43,731 bases of DNA. Origin: Alphaproteobacteria bacterium (lineage in GTDB: Bacteria > Pseudomonadota > Alphaproteobacteria > Caulobacterales > Parvularculaceae). How positions within the stretch are numbered: position 1 is the first letter of the stretch; each line of letters opens with the position of its first letter. Both the position numbers and the translations under genes were made by a program. Below, piece after piece: positions 33,568 through 42,018 of the stretch. The stretch covers positions 1 through 43,731 of the forward strand of contig JAUHYK010000033.1 of NCBI GenBank assembly GCA_030426465.1, read 5' to 3'. The notes under the pieces are model-generated. The model was not told the origin of the DNA. It ran no database searches and was given only the letters and a program-made list of their open reading frames with translations.

Positions 33568-34743
33568 ATGCCGACGCCATCTGACATCCCCATGAACAAC
33601 AATGTGAGCGCCATCGGCGACACCTATGCGGGCTCGATGCGCAAGGTTCTCAAAATCATGGCGCAGGATGGCGACGCCATTTCCTTACTGAGCAGCTCTG
33701 TGGCTGAGCCGCGCGCGCTCATGCGAGAACTTGTGGCCCGGTGTTTCGGCCAGGCGATCACCGACCGCTATCAGAGCGTCATGATCGGGAATAATCCATA
33801 TCTGGAAAAAGCACTCGCCCGGCGCTACGGCGTCAATGAGCGCAATATTCTCTGCAATGCGGGCGTCACCGGCGGCATCGAATTTCTTTACAAAGCGCTG
33901 GTCAATCCCGGCGAGACGGTGCTCGTCGAGCGACCGGGCTTCGACATCTTCTGGGATTTCGCGCGCGCGCAAGGGGTGAATGTCGATTACTTCTCCCGCG
34001 CGGCGCCGCTTTTCGAAATCAATGTCGATGATGTTCTGGCGAAGATCACGCCCAAGACGCGGCTGATCATGGTCTCGAACCTTCATAATCCGAGCGGGAT
34101 GAAGGTCTCCGAAGAGGTTCTTCTGCGCCTCGCCAAAGGCGCGCGCGAGCGGGGCGTCATTGTCGTCGTGGACGAGGTCTACCGCGATTATGCGGGTCTC
34201 CCCGACAGCAAGGTTTGGTCGCCGAGTAAAGCGCCGAATGTTATTCGTCTCGGCAGCCTAACCAAGGTCTATGGGCTCTCCGGGTTGCGGTGCGGCTGGA
34301 TCATCGCCGCCGATGCGATGTTGGACGCGCTCGTGCCGGTCTTTATGAAACTCGATTTCAACGCATCCAAGCTCGGCCACGCCGTCGGGGCGGCGCTGCT
34401 TGAGGCTCCAGCGGAATTCGATGCGTTCGTCGAGGCGGAAATCGGCCGGTCGCGTCCGGCCGCTGTCGAGGCGTTGTCGCGGCTTAAATCGCAAGGCGTG
34501 ATCGACATTGAGATCCCCGAATACGGATGCATCTGCTTTCCGAAGATCGTCGGCGTTGAGAACACCAAGGCGCTCGCGCAATGGCTGATGGAAGAACGCA
34601 ACGTATATGTCGTCGCTGGAGACTATTTCGGTGCGCCGGGATATTTGCGCCTCGGTTTCGCCATCGACCCCGGCCAGATGAACGCCAGCATGGAACGGCT
34701 TGCCGAGGGCGTCGAGATCTTTCGTCGCCGCGGCGCCGGGTAA
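33568..34743 (+). CDS. PLP-dependent aminotransferase, class I/II fold
   Basis: A 391-residue fold-type I aminotransferase. NAGVTGGIEFLYKAL binds the cofactor phosphate side, SNLHNPSGM carries the substrate Asn, VVDEVYRDY the Asp/Tyr pair, SLTKVYGLSGLRCGW the Schiff-base Lys, and the C-terminal LRLGFA the substrate Arg. GGAGCGGGA lies before ATG 33568. It follows the cyclodeaminase-family gene by 32 bases and precedes an amino-acid permease, so it likely deaminates an amino acid released by the peptidases. Substrate cannot be read from the sequence. Confidence 0.87.
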   Translation: MPTPSDIPMNNNVSAIGDTYAGSMRKVLKIMAQDGDAISLLSSSVAEPRALMRELVARCFGQAITDRYQSVMIGNNPYLEKALARRYGVNERNILCNAGVTGGIEFLYKALVNPGETVLVERPGFDIFWDFARAQGVNVDYFSRAAPLFEINVDDVLAKITPKTRLIMVSNLHNPSGMKVSEEVLLRLAKGARERGVIVVVDEVYRDYAGLPDSKVWSPSKAPNVIRLGSLTKVYGLSGLRCGWIIAADAMLDALVPVFMKLDFNASKLGHAVGAALLEAPAEFDAFVEAEIGRSRPAAVEALSRLKSQGVIDIEIPEYGCICFPKIVGVENTKALAQWLMEERNVYVVAGDYFGAPGYLRLGFAIDPGQMNASMERLAEGVEIFRRRGAG

Positions 34744-34814
34744 TTTCCTGCGGCGAGAGGGTCGCCGGACATTTAACCAGCGCCTTTGCGCCTCAACAGA
34801 ATGAGTGAAAGTCT

Positions 34815-36152
34815 ATGTCCAGTCACGACGCCGAACTGAAAAAGGACGTTCGTCTGCTGGACATCGTTTCCATTGGGCTGGGGACGGCTGTCGGCGTGTC
34901 GATTTTCTCGGTGGTCGCGCCCACGGCGGGCCTTGCCGGACCGGGCATGATGATCGCTATGGCCGCCTCGACAGCGCCGATGATCGTCTTCGCGATTGTT
35001 TATTCCTTCCTCGGGTCGGCGGCGCCGGTTTCGGGCGCTTCCTATGAATGGTCGCGCCGGTTCATCCATCCATTTGTCGGCTTTTTCATCAGCTGGCTGC
35101 GGATCGCGGGCAGCACCGCCGCCATGGTCGTGCTCACCATGGTGCTGGTTTCCTATCTCGGCATGATCGTGCCATTGCCGCTCAAGCCTGCGATGTTCGC
35201 GATCTTCACGGTGGTGTTCGTCGCGAACCTGCTCGGCGTGTCGGTGGCGGCGAAAGGGCAGAGCGTGATGCTGATCATTCTGCTTGTCACCTGCGCCGTT
35301 TTCGTCGCCATATGCGCGCCCGATATCGATTTCGACAATTACACGCCGGTCTTGAGCAAGGGCTGGACAGGGGTCGTTGCGGCCTTGCCGCTGATGATCA
35401 CGCTGTTTCTCGGCATTGAATCGGCGACGGAAGTGGGCGGAGAAATCCGCAATCCCGGCCGCAACATCCCGCTCGGCATTCTCATATGCGTCGTCCTGAC
35501 GACAATTGTGTATTTCGGGGTTGCGGCCTCGGCGCTCGGCGTGCTCGGGGAAGACCGTCTCGCCGCATCTTCCGCCCCCTTGCTCGATGCGGCCGTGGCG
35601 GCCGCGGGCGGCGCGGGGAAACCGCTCATCATCGCAAGCGCATTTGTCGCCATTGGAAGCTCTATCAACGCGACCTTCATGGTCTTCACCCGCTTTCTTT
35701 ACGCCATGGGTAAAACCGGCGTGCTGCCAGCGGCGCTCGGCCGGGTGCACCCGAAATTTCATACGCCGCATATCGGCTGCGTTGTCGCCTACGCCCTGTG
35801 TTGCGCGGGGCTGTTGCTGCCGTCCAATCTGGTTTTCCTCTTTCTCGCTGTGAATATTCCGACGCTGCTCAAATACGGGGCGACATGTCTCGCCGCGGCT
35901 TTCCTGCTTAAGAAGGAACCGGCGCTTTACGAGAAAGCGTCTTTCCGGCCGGCAAAGAGCCTGATCGTCTTTCTGGCCGTCGCCGGGATTTTTTCCGCGA
36001 TCGGCATCATTCTGATGGGCCTTTCGGCTGACTGGCGCCCGTACACGGTGATTGCCGGATGGGCGGTGGGTGGCGTTATCTATTACTGGTTCCGCAAGCC
36101 ATCCCTTGATGCGCAAGGCGCCGGCGGCGATCCCGCCGGATCGCCTCTTTAG
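34815..36152 (+). CDS. APC-family amino acid permease
   Basis: A 445-residue inner-membrane transporter with about 12 hydrophobic segments. The first helix has the APC signature IGLGTAVGVSIFSVVAP (unwound GxG region), and the SGASYEWSRRFIHP loop and FLGIESATEVGGEIRNPGRNIP motif are typical of the family. It would import the free amino acid made in the periplasm. It is 71 bases after the aminotransferase and 9 before the second S10 peptidase. Confidence 0.88.
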   Translation: MSSHDAELKKDVRLLDIVSIGLGTAVGVSIFSVVAPTAGLAGPGMMIAMAASTAPMIVFAIVYSFLGSAAPVSGASYEWSRRFIHPFVGFFISWLRIAGSTAAMVVLTMVLVSYLGMIVPLPLKPAMFAIFTVVFVANLLGVSVAAKGQSVMLIILLVTCAVFVAICAPDIDFDNYTPVLSKGWTGVVAALPLMITLFLGIESATEVGGEIRNPGRNIPLGILICVVLTTIVYFGVAASALGVLGEDRLAASSAPLLDAAVAAAGGAGKPLIIASAFVAIGSSINATFMVFTRFLYAMGKTGVLPAALGRVHPKFHTPHIGCVVAYALCCAGLLLPSNLVFLFLAVNIPTLLKYGATCLAAAFLLKKEPALYEKASFRPAKSLIVFLAVAGIFSAIGIILMGLSADWRPYTVIAGWAVGGVIYYWFRKPSLDAQGAGGDPAGSPL

Positions 36153-36161
36153 AGGTTCGCG

Positions 36162-37766
36162 GTGAAGGGGATTGCGACAAAACTCCCGGACGCTGTACGC
36201 ATCGGCGTTTGCGCGGTTTTCGCACTGGCCTGTGCTTCCTGCTCGCCGGCGAATGAAACAGACGTTTCCGCCGTTGCAACGCAGAGCCATCCCGACGCGC
36301 TGTATCGCGTGGAAACCAACCACAGTATTGTCATTCGCGGCGAGAGCGTGGACTACAAAGCGATCGCCGGCGAAACGCTGCTCTACGATATGGCGGGCGC
36401 CCCCGTCGCCAGTATTTTTTCTTTTTCCTATATCAGGACGAACCCGGCTGACGCTGAGCGCCCGGTGCTGTTCATTTTCAACGGTGGGCCCGGCGCCGCG
36501 TCGCTGTGGCTTCACATGGGCGCAGTCGGGCCGCGCCGGCTTGTCCTCGACAGCGAAGTCAATCCCAGCAACGTTCCGCCCTTCGGCGTCGCCGACAATC
36601 CCTATAGCGTGCTCGACGTCGCGGACTTGGTTTTCATCGATCCGGTCGGCACAGGATTCAGCAAGGTTGTCGGCGCAGGAAATACCTCCGATTTCTGGGG
36701 CGTAGATGAAGACGCCAACGCGGTCGCGCAATTCATCGAGCTCTGGCTCGATGAATATGGGCGATGGAACGCCCCGAAATTTCTGATGGGCGAAAGCTAT
36801 GGCAGCATTCGCGCCGCCGTGTTGCCCCGCGCGCTCATGGGCGGTCCATTCTATACTGGCGTCATGCGCGGCGTGACGCTCAACGGAATCATTCTGCTTG
36901 GAACGATGCTGGAGGCACGGACTGAAACAGGCGCACCGGTTATCGACGCGGCGCTGGGCAATGCGCTGGCCTTGCCTAGCATTGCGGCCACGGCCTGGAG
37001 TCATGGCAAGGGCGGCAAACAGGACCTCGAGTTTGACGAGCTTTACGCCGCAGCGCACGCCTTTGCGACAGGGACCTATCTTGAGGCGCTACATGCCGAG
37101 GCGGCGGATGGGTTGAGCGATCGGGAGCGGGAGTCGGTCAAGCAACAGCTTGCAGACTATTCGGGGCTCGCGACGGAAGATTTGGGTGAGACCCTGGTCA
37201 TCACTCCGCGCGACTTCGCTAAGCAGCTCTTGCAGCAGGACGGGCTTGAGGTCGGTATTTACGACAGCCGCTATACGATGCCGCTGGCGAACAGCGGCGG
37301 CGATCCGGTGGCGGACGATCCGGTGGCGGACGATCCGGCGATGGGGCGATATGTGCCGGGTTTCGTCGCCGCGTTTCACCAGATGCTACGTGACGATCTG
37401 AAAGTCGGCTTGAAGCGTCCTTACGGGGCGATTGTCTGGAAAGACCTTCTCAATGCATGGAACTGGGAGCGGGGCGGCGTCGCCGACGGGCAGAGTTACG
37501 CCGTGGATCTGGCCTGGGCCATGCGGCGCAATCCCGACCTGCGCCTGCTGGTCGCCGGCGGCTATTTCGATCTCGCCACGCCGCCATCCATGGCTTTGCA
37601 TGCGATCGAGGAAGCCGGATTACCGGCGGATCGGGTTGAAATCAAAAACTATGCGTCCGGGCACATGCTCTATCTCGGCGGAACCAGCGAGGCGTTCGCA
37701 GACGACGTGCGGTCGCTGATCCTGGCGTCTGGCGGCGAAGCGAACGGACAGGATGCGAGTCCTTAA
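36162..37766 (+). CDS. Second S10 family serine carboxypeptidase, probable lipoprotein
   Basis: A 534-residue S10 peptidase starting at GTG 36162 after AGAGG. Its N-terminal signal ends in LACASC, a possible lipobox, so it may be anchored to a membrane, unlike the first copy. Catalytic landmarks: FIFNGGPGAASLWLH, LMGESYGSIR with Ser212, a GGYFDLATPP region with the Asp, and YASGHMLYLGG with the His. It is a diverged paralogue of the gene at 28906. A 15-base tandem duplication at 37302-37331 adds DPVAD repeats in a surface loop. Confidence 0.87.
   Translation: MKGIATKLPDAVRIGVCAVFALACASCSPANETDVSAVATQSHPDALYRVETNHSIVIRGESVDYKAIAGETLLYDMAGAPVASIFSFSYIRTNPADAERPVLFIFNGGPGAASLWLHMGAVGPRRLVLDSEVNPSNVPPFGVADNPYSVLDVADLVFIDPVGTGFSKVVGAGNTSDFWGVDEDANAVAQFIELWLDEYGRWNAPKFLMGESYGSIRAAVLPRALMGGPFYTGVMRGVTLNGIILLGTMLEARTETGAPVIDAALGNALALPSIAATAWSHGKGGKQDLEFDELYAAAHAFATGTYLEALHAEAADGLSDRERESVKQQLADYSGLATEDLGETLVITPRDFAKQLLQQDGLEVGIYDSRYTMPLANSGGDPVADDPVADDPAMGRYVPGFVAAFHQMLRDDLKVGLKRPYGAIVWKDLLNAWNWERGGVADGQSYAVDLAWAMRRNPDLRLLVAGGYFDLATPPSMALHAIEEAGLPADRVEIKNYASGHMLYLGGTSEAFADDVRSLILASGGEANGQDASP
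37302..37331 (+). repeat. Two-unit 15-base tandem repeat inside the second S10 peptidase gene
   Basis: The unit GATCCGGTGGCGGAC occurs twice in a row and is followed by a partial third copy. The repeat keeps the frame and encodes DPVADDPVAD. It may vary in number by replication slippage. Confidence 0.8.
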
Positions 37767-37796
37767 ATGGGCGCGGCGCTTTCGAAAGGAAAACAG

Positions 37797-39530
37797 ATGA
37801 AGCTCCCTCTTTCACTTGCCTTGATGCTGTTGGCCGCGCCTGCCATGGCGGACCCGGCGCTGACGATTGAGCTTGAGCCCCATGAAAAGGCCGGAGGGGT
37901 TGAGACGGTCAATGTCACGCTCGTATTCGAGGGCGTATCGGCGCAGGCGGGCGCGCCGCTGCTCGAAATGCCGCTGGTCTCCAGCAATGTGGACAGCGTG
38001 GCGACCGTGCTCGAGCGTGTTGAGGCGCGCGACGATCAGGGCCCTCTCGCTCTTTCGCAACGCGACGGCGATCTCACCGTGCGCGCCGCGCGCGATGCGG
38101 AAATCGGCGGCATGGCGCGAATCTGGTCTGCGGACCGCGCTGTCTCGGGCGCCCTGACCGTTCGTTACGCCGTGCCGGCGGAAGCCTCGTTGCCGCCGCG
38201 CGGGCCGGCGCCGCCTTTCGCCTTCAGCAATGACGGTAGTGCGACGTCCGCGGCGGGCCATATTTTTCTGATGCTGCCGCCGGGCGATACAGCCTACGAA
38301 ACGACAGTGCGCTGGGATTTGTCCGATCTGCCGGAAGGTGCGAAAGGAGTCAGCTCTATCGGGTCAGGCAAGGTGAAATCCCCGACGCCGATGACCGCCA
38401 GCCAGTTGCGCATGACTTTCTTCATGGCGGGTGATATCGGTGTCTGGCCGTATCCGACGCCGGCGACCGGTTTCTTTTCCGCTTGGCAGGGCGATCCGCC
38501 TTTCGATCCGCACACGCTGATGGAATGGACGCGCACGCTTTACGAGCACTATACGGAATTTTTCGAACAGGAAACCCCGCCGCCTTACGGCGTTTTCCTG
38601 CGCTATAATCCGATCAACGCGGGCGGGGGTGTCGGGCTCTATCATTCCTTTGTGACGACCTTTGGGAAAGACGGCGGGCCGGGAAGCGACATCATCGGGC
38701 TGAAAATGACTCTGGCCCATGAAATGTTTCACACCTTCTCGCCCTTTATCGAGGAGCCGGCCGGGCTTGAATCCTCATGGTTCGGGGAGGGGCTGGCGAC
38801 GTTATATATGCGCAAACTGCCTTTCCGCTTCGGCCTGATGACGGCGGATGAGTTCTTGGACGATCTCAATTATTATGTGGGACGGTATTACACCAATATT
38901 TATGCGAGCGCGCCGAACAGCGAGGTCCCCAAACGCTTCTGGGAAGACACCCGCATCCGCACGCTGCCCTATGACCGGGGCATGCTCTATTTTGCTGATC
39001 TCGACGACAGGATCCGCAAGCATTCAGATGGCAAGCGGTCGCTCGACGATCTGATGCTGGCCATGCGCAAAAAAGATATAGGCGGTGAAACGCTGACGAA
39101 TGACGATTGGCGCGCGCTGCTCCGCGAAGAGCTGGGCGAGGAAGCGGTCGCCGACTTCGACGCCTTTCTGATGGGCGCTGAGCCGCTGCCGGCTTCCGAT
39201 GCGTTCGGTCCGTGCTTTCGGCGCACCACCAAACCGCTGCGCCGTTATGAGCTTGGATTCGATCCGGCTGTGCTGATGGAAACCCGCCGCATCGTCAGGG
39301 GTCTCAAACCGGGATCGGCGGCGGCGAAAGCCGGGCTGCAAAATGGCGACGAAATCGTGATTCCCGTGCCACAGGACAACATTCAGGGCGAACAGCTGCT
39401 CGAACTAAAACTCAGGATCAGGCGCGACGGCAAGGAGTTTGACTTGTCTTACCTGCCGCGGGGAGAAACAGTGAGTGCTTATCAGTGGGAAAAGGTGCCC
39501 GGTTTCGATCCTGGCACATGCAGATTCTAG
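37797..39530 (+). CDS. Exported M61-like zinc metallopeptidase with C-terminal PDZ-like domain
   Basis: A 577-residue protein. ATG 37797 follows AAAGGAAAA and begins a signal peptide (LPLSLALMLLAAPAMA). An N-terminal beta half is followed by the zinc site LAHEMFHTFSPF (HExxH) and, 20 or so residues on, WFGEGLATLYM with the third ligand Glu. The end (RIVRGLKPGSAAAKAGLQNGDEIV) is PDZ-like. This layout matches the M61 glycyl aminopeptidase group. It ends the locus and would act on peptides with the two S10 carboxypeptidases, from the other end of the chain. Confidence 0.83.
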   Translation: MKLPLSLALMLLAAPAMADPALTIELEPHEKAGGVETVNVTLVFEGVSAQAGAPLLEMPLVSSNVDSVATVLERVEARDDQGPLALSQRDGDLTVRAARDAEIGGMARIWSADRAVSGALTVRYAVPAEASLPPRGPAPPFAFSNDGSATSAAGHIFLMLPPGDTAYETTVRWDLSDLPEGAKGVSSIGSGKVKSPTPMTASQLRMTFFMAGDIGVWPYPTPATGFFSAWQGDPPFDPHTLMEWTRTLYEHYTEFFEQETPPPYGVFLRYNPINAGGGVGLYHSFVTTFGKDGGPGSDIIGLKMTLAHEMFHTFSPFIEEPAGLESSWFGEGLATLYMRKLPFRFGLMTADEFLDDLNYYVGRYYTNIYASAPNSEVPKRFWEDTRIRTLPYDRGMLYFADLDDRIRKHSDGKRSLDDLMLAMRKKDIGGETLTNDDWRALLREELGEEAVADFDAFLMGAEPLPASDAFGPCFRRTTKPLRRYELGFDPAVLMETRRIVRGLKPGSAAAKAGLQNGDEIVIPVPQDNIQGEQLLELKLRIRRDGKEFDLSYLPRGETVSAYQWEKVPGFDPGTCRF

Positions 39531-39728
39531 TGAAGGCAGCTTCAGGGCGCATGGAAAGCGTGGCGCTGACTGAGAGTTATGGTTGATTGTGAGAGATCTC
39601 CGTCCGAGAAGCATGTTTTCATGATTCCCGTTTACGCGGTTTTGAGGAAGGGCGTCGCTTTCGCACTACAGACTGCTAAACTGCTTTTGCTCTTGGGGCG
39701 AGGCAGGCGTTAGCACTCTGAGTTTAAA

Positions 39729-40071
39729 TCATAAGCAGGCTGCCTGACTTAAGGAGGGTCTGGCGCATCTGGGTTGAGTTAAGCAGTTGAAGGCGTCGAC
39801 CTGTGCTTCAAGGTCTCCCGGCAGGAAGTAGTTTTCCAGCAGGATGCGGTTTTCCAGCGTCAAGTCGGCAACGACCTCCTTCAGATCGCGCATCTCGCGC
39901 TTCAGGCCACTCACTTCTCTGGACGCTCCGTGTCGTCCGAGAGCCGCCTTTTACCAGCCTCAAGAAACTCTTCGACCACGTGTAATACAGTCCCCGGGCA
40001 ATCCCCTCGCGCCGGCACAGCTCGGCAATCTAATACTCTCCGCGCAGGCCTTCCAGCACGATGCGGACTCC
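39729..40071 (-). pseudogene. Internally deleted, frameshifted IS3-family transposase remnant
   Basis: On the minus strand, beginning at the IS edge (40071), the reading frames give RIVLEGLRGEY, a stop, IAELCRREGIARGLYYTWSK, a shift, FLEAGKRRLSDDTE, a shift, then SGLKREMRDLKEVVADLTLEN. These are consecutive parts of an IS3-family OrfA. The text then jumps straight to ENYFLPGDLEAQVDAF, which belongs near the C-terminus of OrfB. So most of orfB is deleted and the rest is broken by a stop codon and at least two frameshifts. The OrfA N-terminus is cut off exactly where the neighbouring IS begins. The far end of this remnant (below 39790) is not clear. Confidence 0.75.
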
Positions 40072-40100
40072 TGACGAGACCCCGATCACGCAGCCAGTTT

Positions 40101-40998
40101 CTATGTAACCATGAGATTGCTTTCGACGGAAGGATGAACTGGCTGGAGCCGTCCAGTAGCGGAAGCCAGGTCGACCGGGAGAATGCTGAGCGGGGCCGGC
40201 GGTCTGTAGCCCAGCGATGAATGCGGGCACACTGTGTTGTAATGCCTGCGCCACGTTTCAATGATGGTCTTCGCCTCCATCAGTTTGTTGAACAGCTCGA
40301 CCTTGAGGCGTTCCTCCCGCAGCCGGCCATTGAAGGATTCATTGTAGCCGTTCTCCCAGGGGCTCCCCGGTTCGATGTAGAGCGTCTTCGCCCCGATGCG
40401 CTCGAGCCACTGGCGGACGGCTTTCACCCGGAACTCGCTGCCATTGTCCGAGCGGATGTGATCGGGAACGCCGCGTGCGACCATGAGGTCGCCAGGGACA
40501 TCAAAGACGTCCTGACTGTTGAGGCGGCGCACAACCCTGATGGCGAGGCATTCGCAGGTGTATTCATCAATGACGGTGAGCATGCGCAGTCTTTTGCCGT
40601 CCCGTGTCTGATCCTGGACGAAGTCGTAGGCCCAGACGTGATTGCGATGCTGTGGCCGCAATCGGACGCACGAACCGTCATTAAGCCATAAACGCCCGCG
40701 TTTCGGCTGCTTCATCGGCACTTTCAGGCCCTCGCGCCCGCCAGATCCTTGCGACGCGTTTATGGTTCACATGCCAGCCGTCGGTCTTCAGAAGCGCCGC
40801 AATCCGCTTGTAGCCGTACCGCGTCGCCAGCTCAATGATGGCGAAGGTCAGCGCATCCTCATCATCAGCGCGCTTCAGCTTGCGCCACTGCGAGGACCGG
40901 TGCTGCTTCAACAAACGGCAGGCCTGGCGTTCCGAGACGCCGAGCCGGCCGCAGGCATGGTCTATGAACTCGCGCTTGCGCGAGGGCCCTACCAGTTT
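40101..40998 (-). pseudogene. IS3-family transposase orfB, broken by a one-base insertion
   Basis: The orfB frame overlaps the orfA stop in the -1 frame (LVGPSRKREF, then RLGVSERQACRLLKQHRSS). It runs through RYGYKRIAALLKTDGWHVNHKRV to RIW and then fails. One extra G in a GGG near 40737 shifts the frame; in the next frame the protein goes on as VPMKQPKRGRLWLNDGS. The catalytic DDE set is intact in that half: Asp in WAYDFV, Asp in RSDNGSEF and Glu in SPWENGYNESFN. It ends HSSLGYRPPAP and a short tail. With the shift, no full transposase can be made unless the ribosome slips. Confidence 0.85.
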
Positions 40999-41213
40999 CC
41001 CTCCGCAGCCTCCTTCAGCATCGCCTTGTCGAGTTCGGCGTCCGCAAGAAGCCGCTTCAGCCGCGCATTCTCCTTCTCAAGGTCTATCAGGCGCTTGGCC
41101 TGTTCGACCTTCATCCCGCCATACTCCTGGCGCCACCGGTAATATGTAATCTTGTTGACGCCCAGCCGGCGGATCACTTCCCCTACATCGCTCTTCTCCT
41201 TTGATGCAGCCAT
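40989..41213 (-). CDS. IS3-family transposase orfA (short form)
   Basis: A 74-residue helix-turn-helix protein: VGEVIRRLGVNKITYYRWRQEYGG, then the leucine-zipper-like VEQAKRLIDLEKENARLKRLLADAELDKAMLKEA. Related OrfA proteins are some 15-25 residues longer at the N-terminus; here only MAASKEKSD precedes the first helix and the ATG is just 40 bases from the IS end. It may be truncated. It overlaps orfB in the -1 frame, the normal arrangement for a frameshift-made OrfAB transposase. Confidence 0.8.
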   Translation of the reverse strand: MAASKEKSDVGEVIRRLGVNKITYYRWRQEYGGMKVEQAKRLIDLEKENARLKRLLADAELDKAMLKEAAEGNW

Positions 41214-41255
41214 TTTACTACTTTCAGGCTGCTGCGTTCAAAGGGGCGGGTCACT

Positions 41256-41444
41256 GATTTCAGCGAAGGTGATGATCCTTACGGCGATCACGACTTCGAG
41301 GCTTTCGATGTCGAGCATGTCGGCAAGATCTTCTGGAAGATCAACTACTATGCTGATGACCGACCCGACTCCGGCTCGGAGGATCCGTCCGATCCGGCGA
41401 AGTCCTTCCGGGTACTCACCATCATGCTGGCGCAGGAGTATTGA
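41256..41444 (+). pseudogene. 3' stub of a DUF3768 gene, cut by the IS
   Basis: The frame starts at the IS border and reads DPYGDHDFEAF, GKIFWKINYY, SGSEDPSDP and RVLTIMLAQEY to a TGA at 41442-41444. These are the C-terminal motifs of DUF3768, a small family of unknown function frequent on alphaproteobacterial plasmids and integrative elements. The first half is absent on the other side of the IS, so the gene was truncated by insertion plus deletion. A good terminator follows, as for a once-working gene. Confidence 0.75.
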
Positions 41445-41463
41445 TCCGGTCTGAATCGACCGA

Positions 41464-41496
41464 AACGGCGGCCGTTGCGGGCCGCCGTTCTTTTTT
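41464..41496 (+). terminator. Rho-independent terminator after the DUF3768 stub
   Basis: AACGGCGGCC (41464-41473) and GGCCGCCGTT (41480-41489) form a perfect 10-bp stem with a 6-base loop, followed by C and six T. It insulates the guanidinium exporter gene from upstream transcription. Confidence 0.88.
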
Positions 41497-41592
41497 CCTG
41501 ACAGATCAGTTCTGATCTTTCCCGGGTGTCTTTCGCCGGTGAGTCGGCCTTAGAACCTCTGGGTTAATTGGCGCTTTAGTTCGGCGTGAAAC

Positions 41593-41620
41593 TTGACCGG
41601 CGAAGCACGCGATCTATATA
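41593..41620 (+). promoter_or_regulatory. Sigma-70-like promoter of gdx
   Basis: TTGACC (41593-41598) and TATATA (41615-41620) are 16 bases apart; shifting to TATATA at 41617 gives 18. Transcription would start near 41627, exactly where the structured leader begins. Confidence 0.55.
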
Positions 41621-41626
41621 TAAATG

Positions 41627-41679
41627 GAAGCTACGTCTTCGCCCTAGGCAGGGTTTGAAGTCCGGGACGGCCCGGCGAA
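41627..41679 (+). promoter_or_regulatory. Structured gdx leader, possible guanidine-II (mini-ykkC) riboswitch
   Basis: Hairpin A is GAAG/CTTC around CTACGT (41627-41640). Hairpin B is CCGGG-ACGG-CCCGG (41662-41675), a perfect 5-bp stem with an ACGG tetraloop. CCCT-AGGC-AGGG (41642-41653) can form a further hairpin between them. Guanidine-II riboswitches have two hairpins with ACGR loops just before the ribosome binding site of guanidine exporters. Hairpin B fits exactly; hairpin A has ACGT in a looser loop and does not. The gene downstream is the right one. I keep this as a candidate. Confidence 0.4.
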
Positions 41680-41697
41680 TTCCTTGCGGGGGTTATT

Positions 41698-42018
41698 GTG
41701 GCTTGGATTGTTCTTCTAATCGCTGGCTTGTTTGAAATTGTCTGGGCTTTCTCCATGAAGCTCTCGGACGGCTTTACACGTATTTGGCCCAGCATCATAA
41801 CAGCCAGCGCAATGCTGGTGAGTTTTGCGCTGTTGTCGTGGTCAATGCGTACCTTGCCGCTTGGCACAGCTTACACTGTTTGGACGGGTATTGGTGCTGT
41901 GGGGGCGTTCATCGTTGGGATAATCGCACTGGGAGAAGCTGTGACGCCAATGCGGTTGACTGCCGCGATCCTCATCGCTGCAGGTATTGCCATGATGAAA
42001 TTATCATCGCCAAGCTAA
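41698..42018 (+). CDS. gdx: Guanidinium exporter, SMR family (Gdx/SugE)
   Basis: A 106-residue four-helix membrane protein starting at GTG 41698. It has the Gdx rather than EmrE wording: [12 protein letters not shown] in helix 1 and [19 protein letters not shown] in helices 2-3. Gly10, Glu13, Trp16 and Ser42 all fall at the positions that bind guanidinium in the Clostridium Gdx structure. These antiporters expel guanidinium in exchange for protons as an antiparallel homodimer. The gene has its own promoter and leader and a terminator in front of it, so it is a single-gene unit. Confidence 0.92.
   Translation: MAWIVLLIAGLFEIVWAFSMKLSDGFTRIWPSIITASAMLVSFALLSWSMRTLPLGTAYTVWTGIGAVGAFIVGIIALGEAVTPMRLTAAILIAAGIAMMKLSSPS

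Larger units (their letters stand above)
40072..41253 (-). mobile_element. IS3-family insertion sequence, 1182 bp, transposase inactivated
   Basis: The ends are imperfect inverted repeats. The left end begins TGACGAGACCCC and the right end, on the other strand, TGACCCGCCCC; both share ACGCAGC at positions 17-23, with 15 of the first 23 bases identical. Between them are orfA and a frameshifted orfB on the minus strand. The flanks (CTCC on the left, CTGA on the right) do not show a target duplication, so one side may have been rearranged after insertion. The RPPAP-type OrfB end suggests the IS51/IS407-like part of the family. Confidence 0.85.

Noticed and set aside
34773-37058. Minus-strand open frame of 761 codons
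   Set aside because: It lies antisense to the APC permease and second S10 peptidase, both clear families in register. Its product is Arg/His/Asp-rich low-complexity text without any domain. It is a by-product of GC-rich codon use.
41593-41679. Guanidine-I or guanidine-III riboswitch in the gdx leader
   Set aside because: The leader is too short for guanidine-I, and I could not find the conserved strings I recall for either class. Only the ACGG hairpin of guanidine-II fits.
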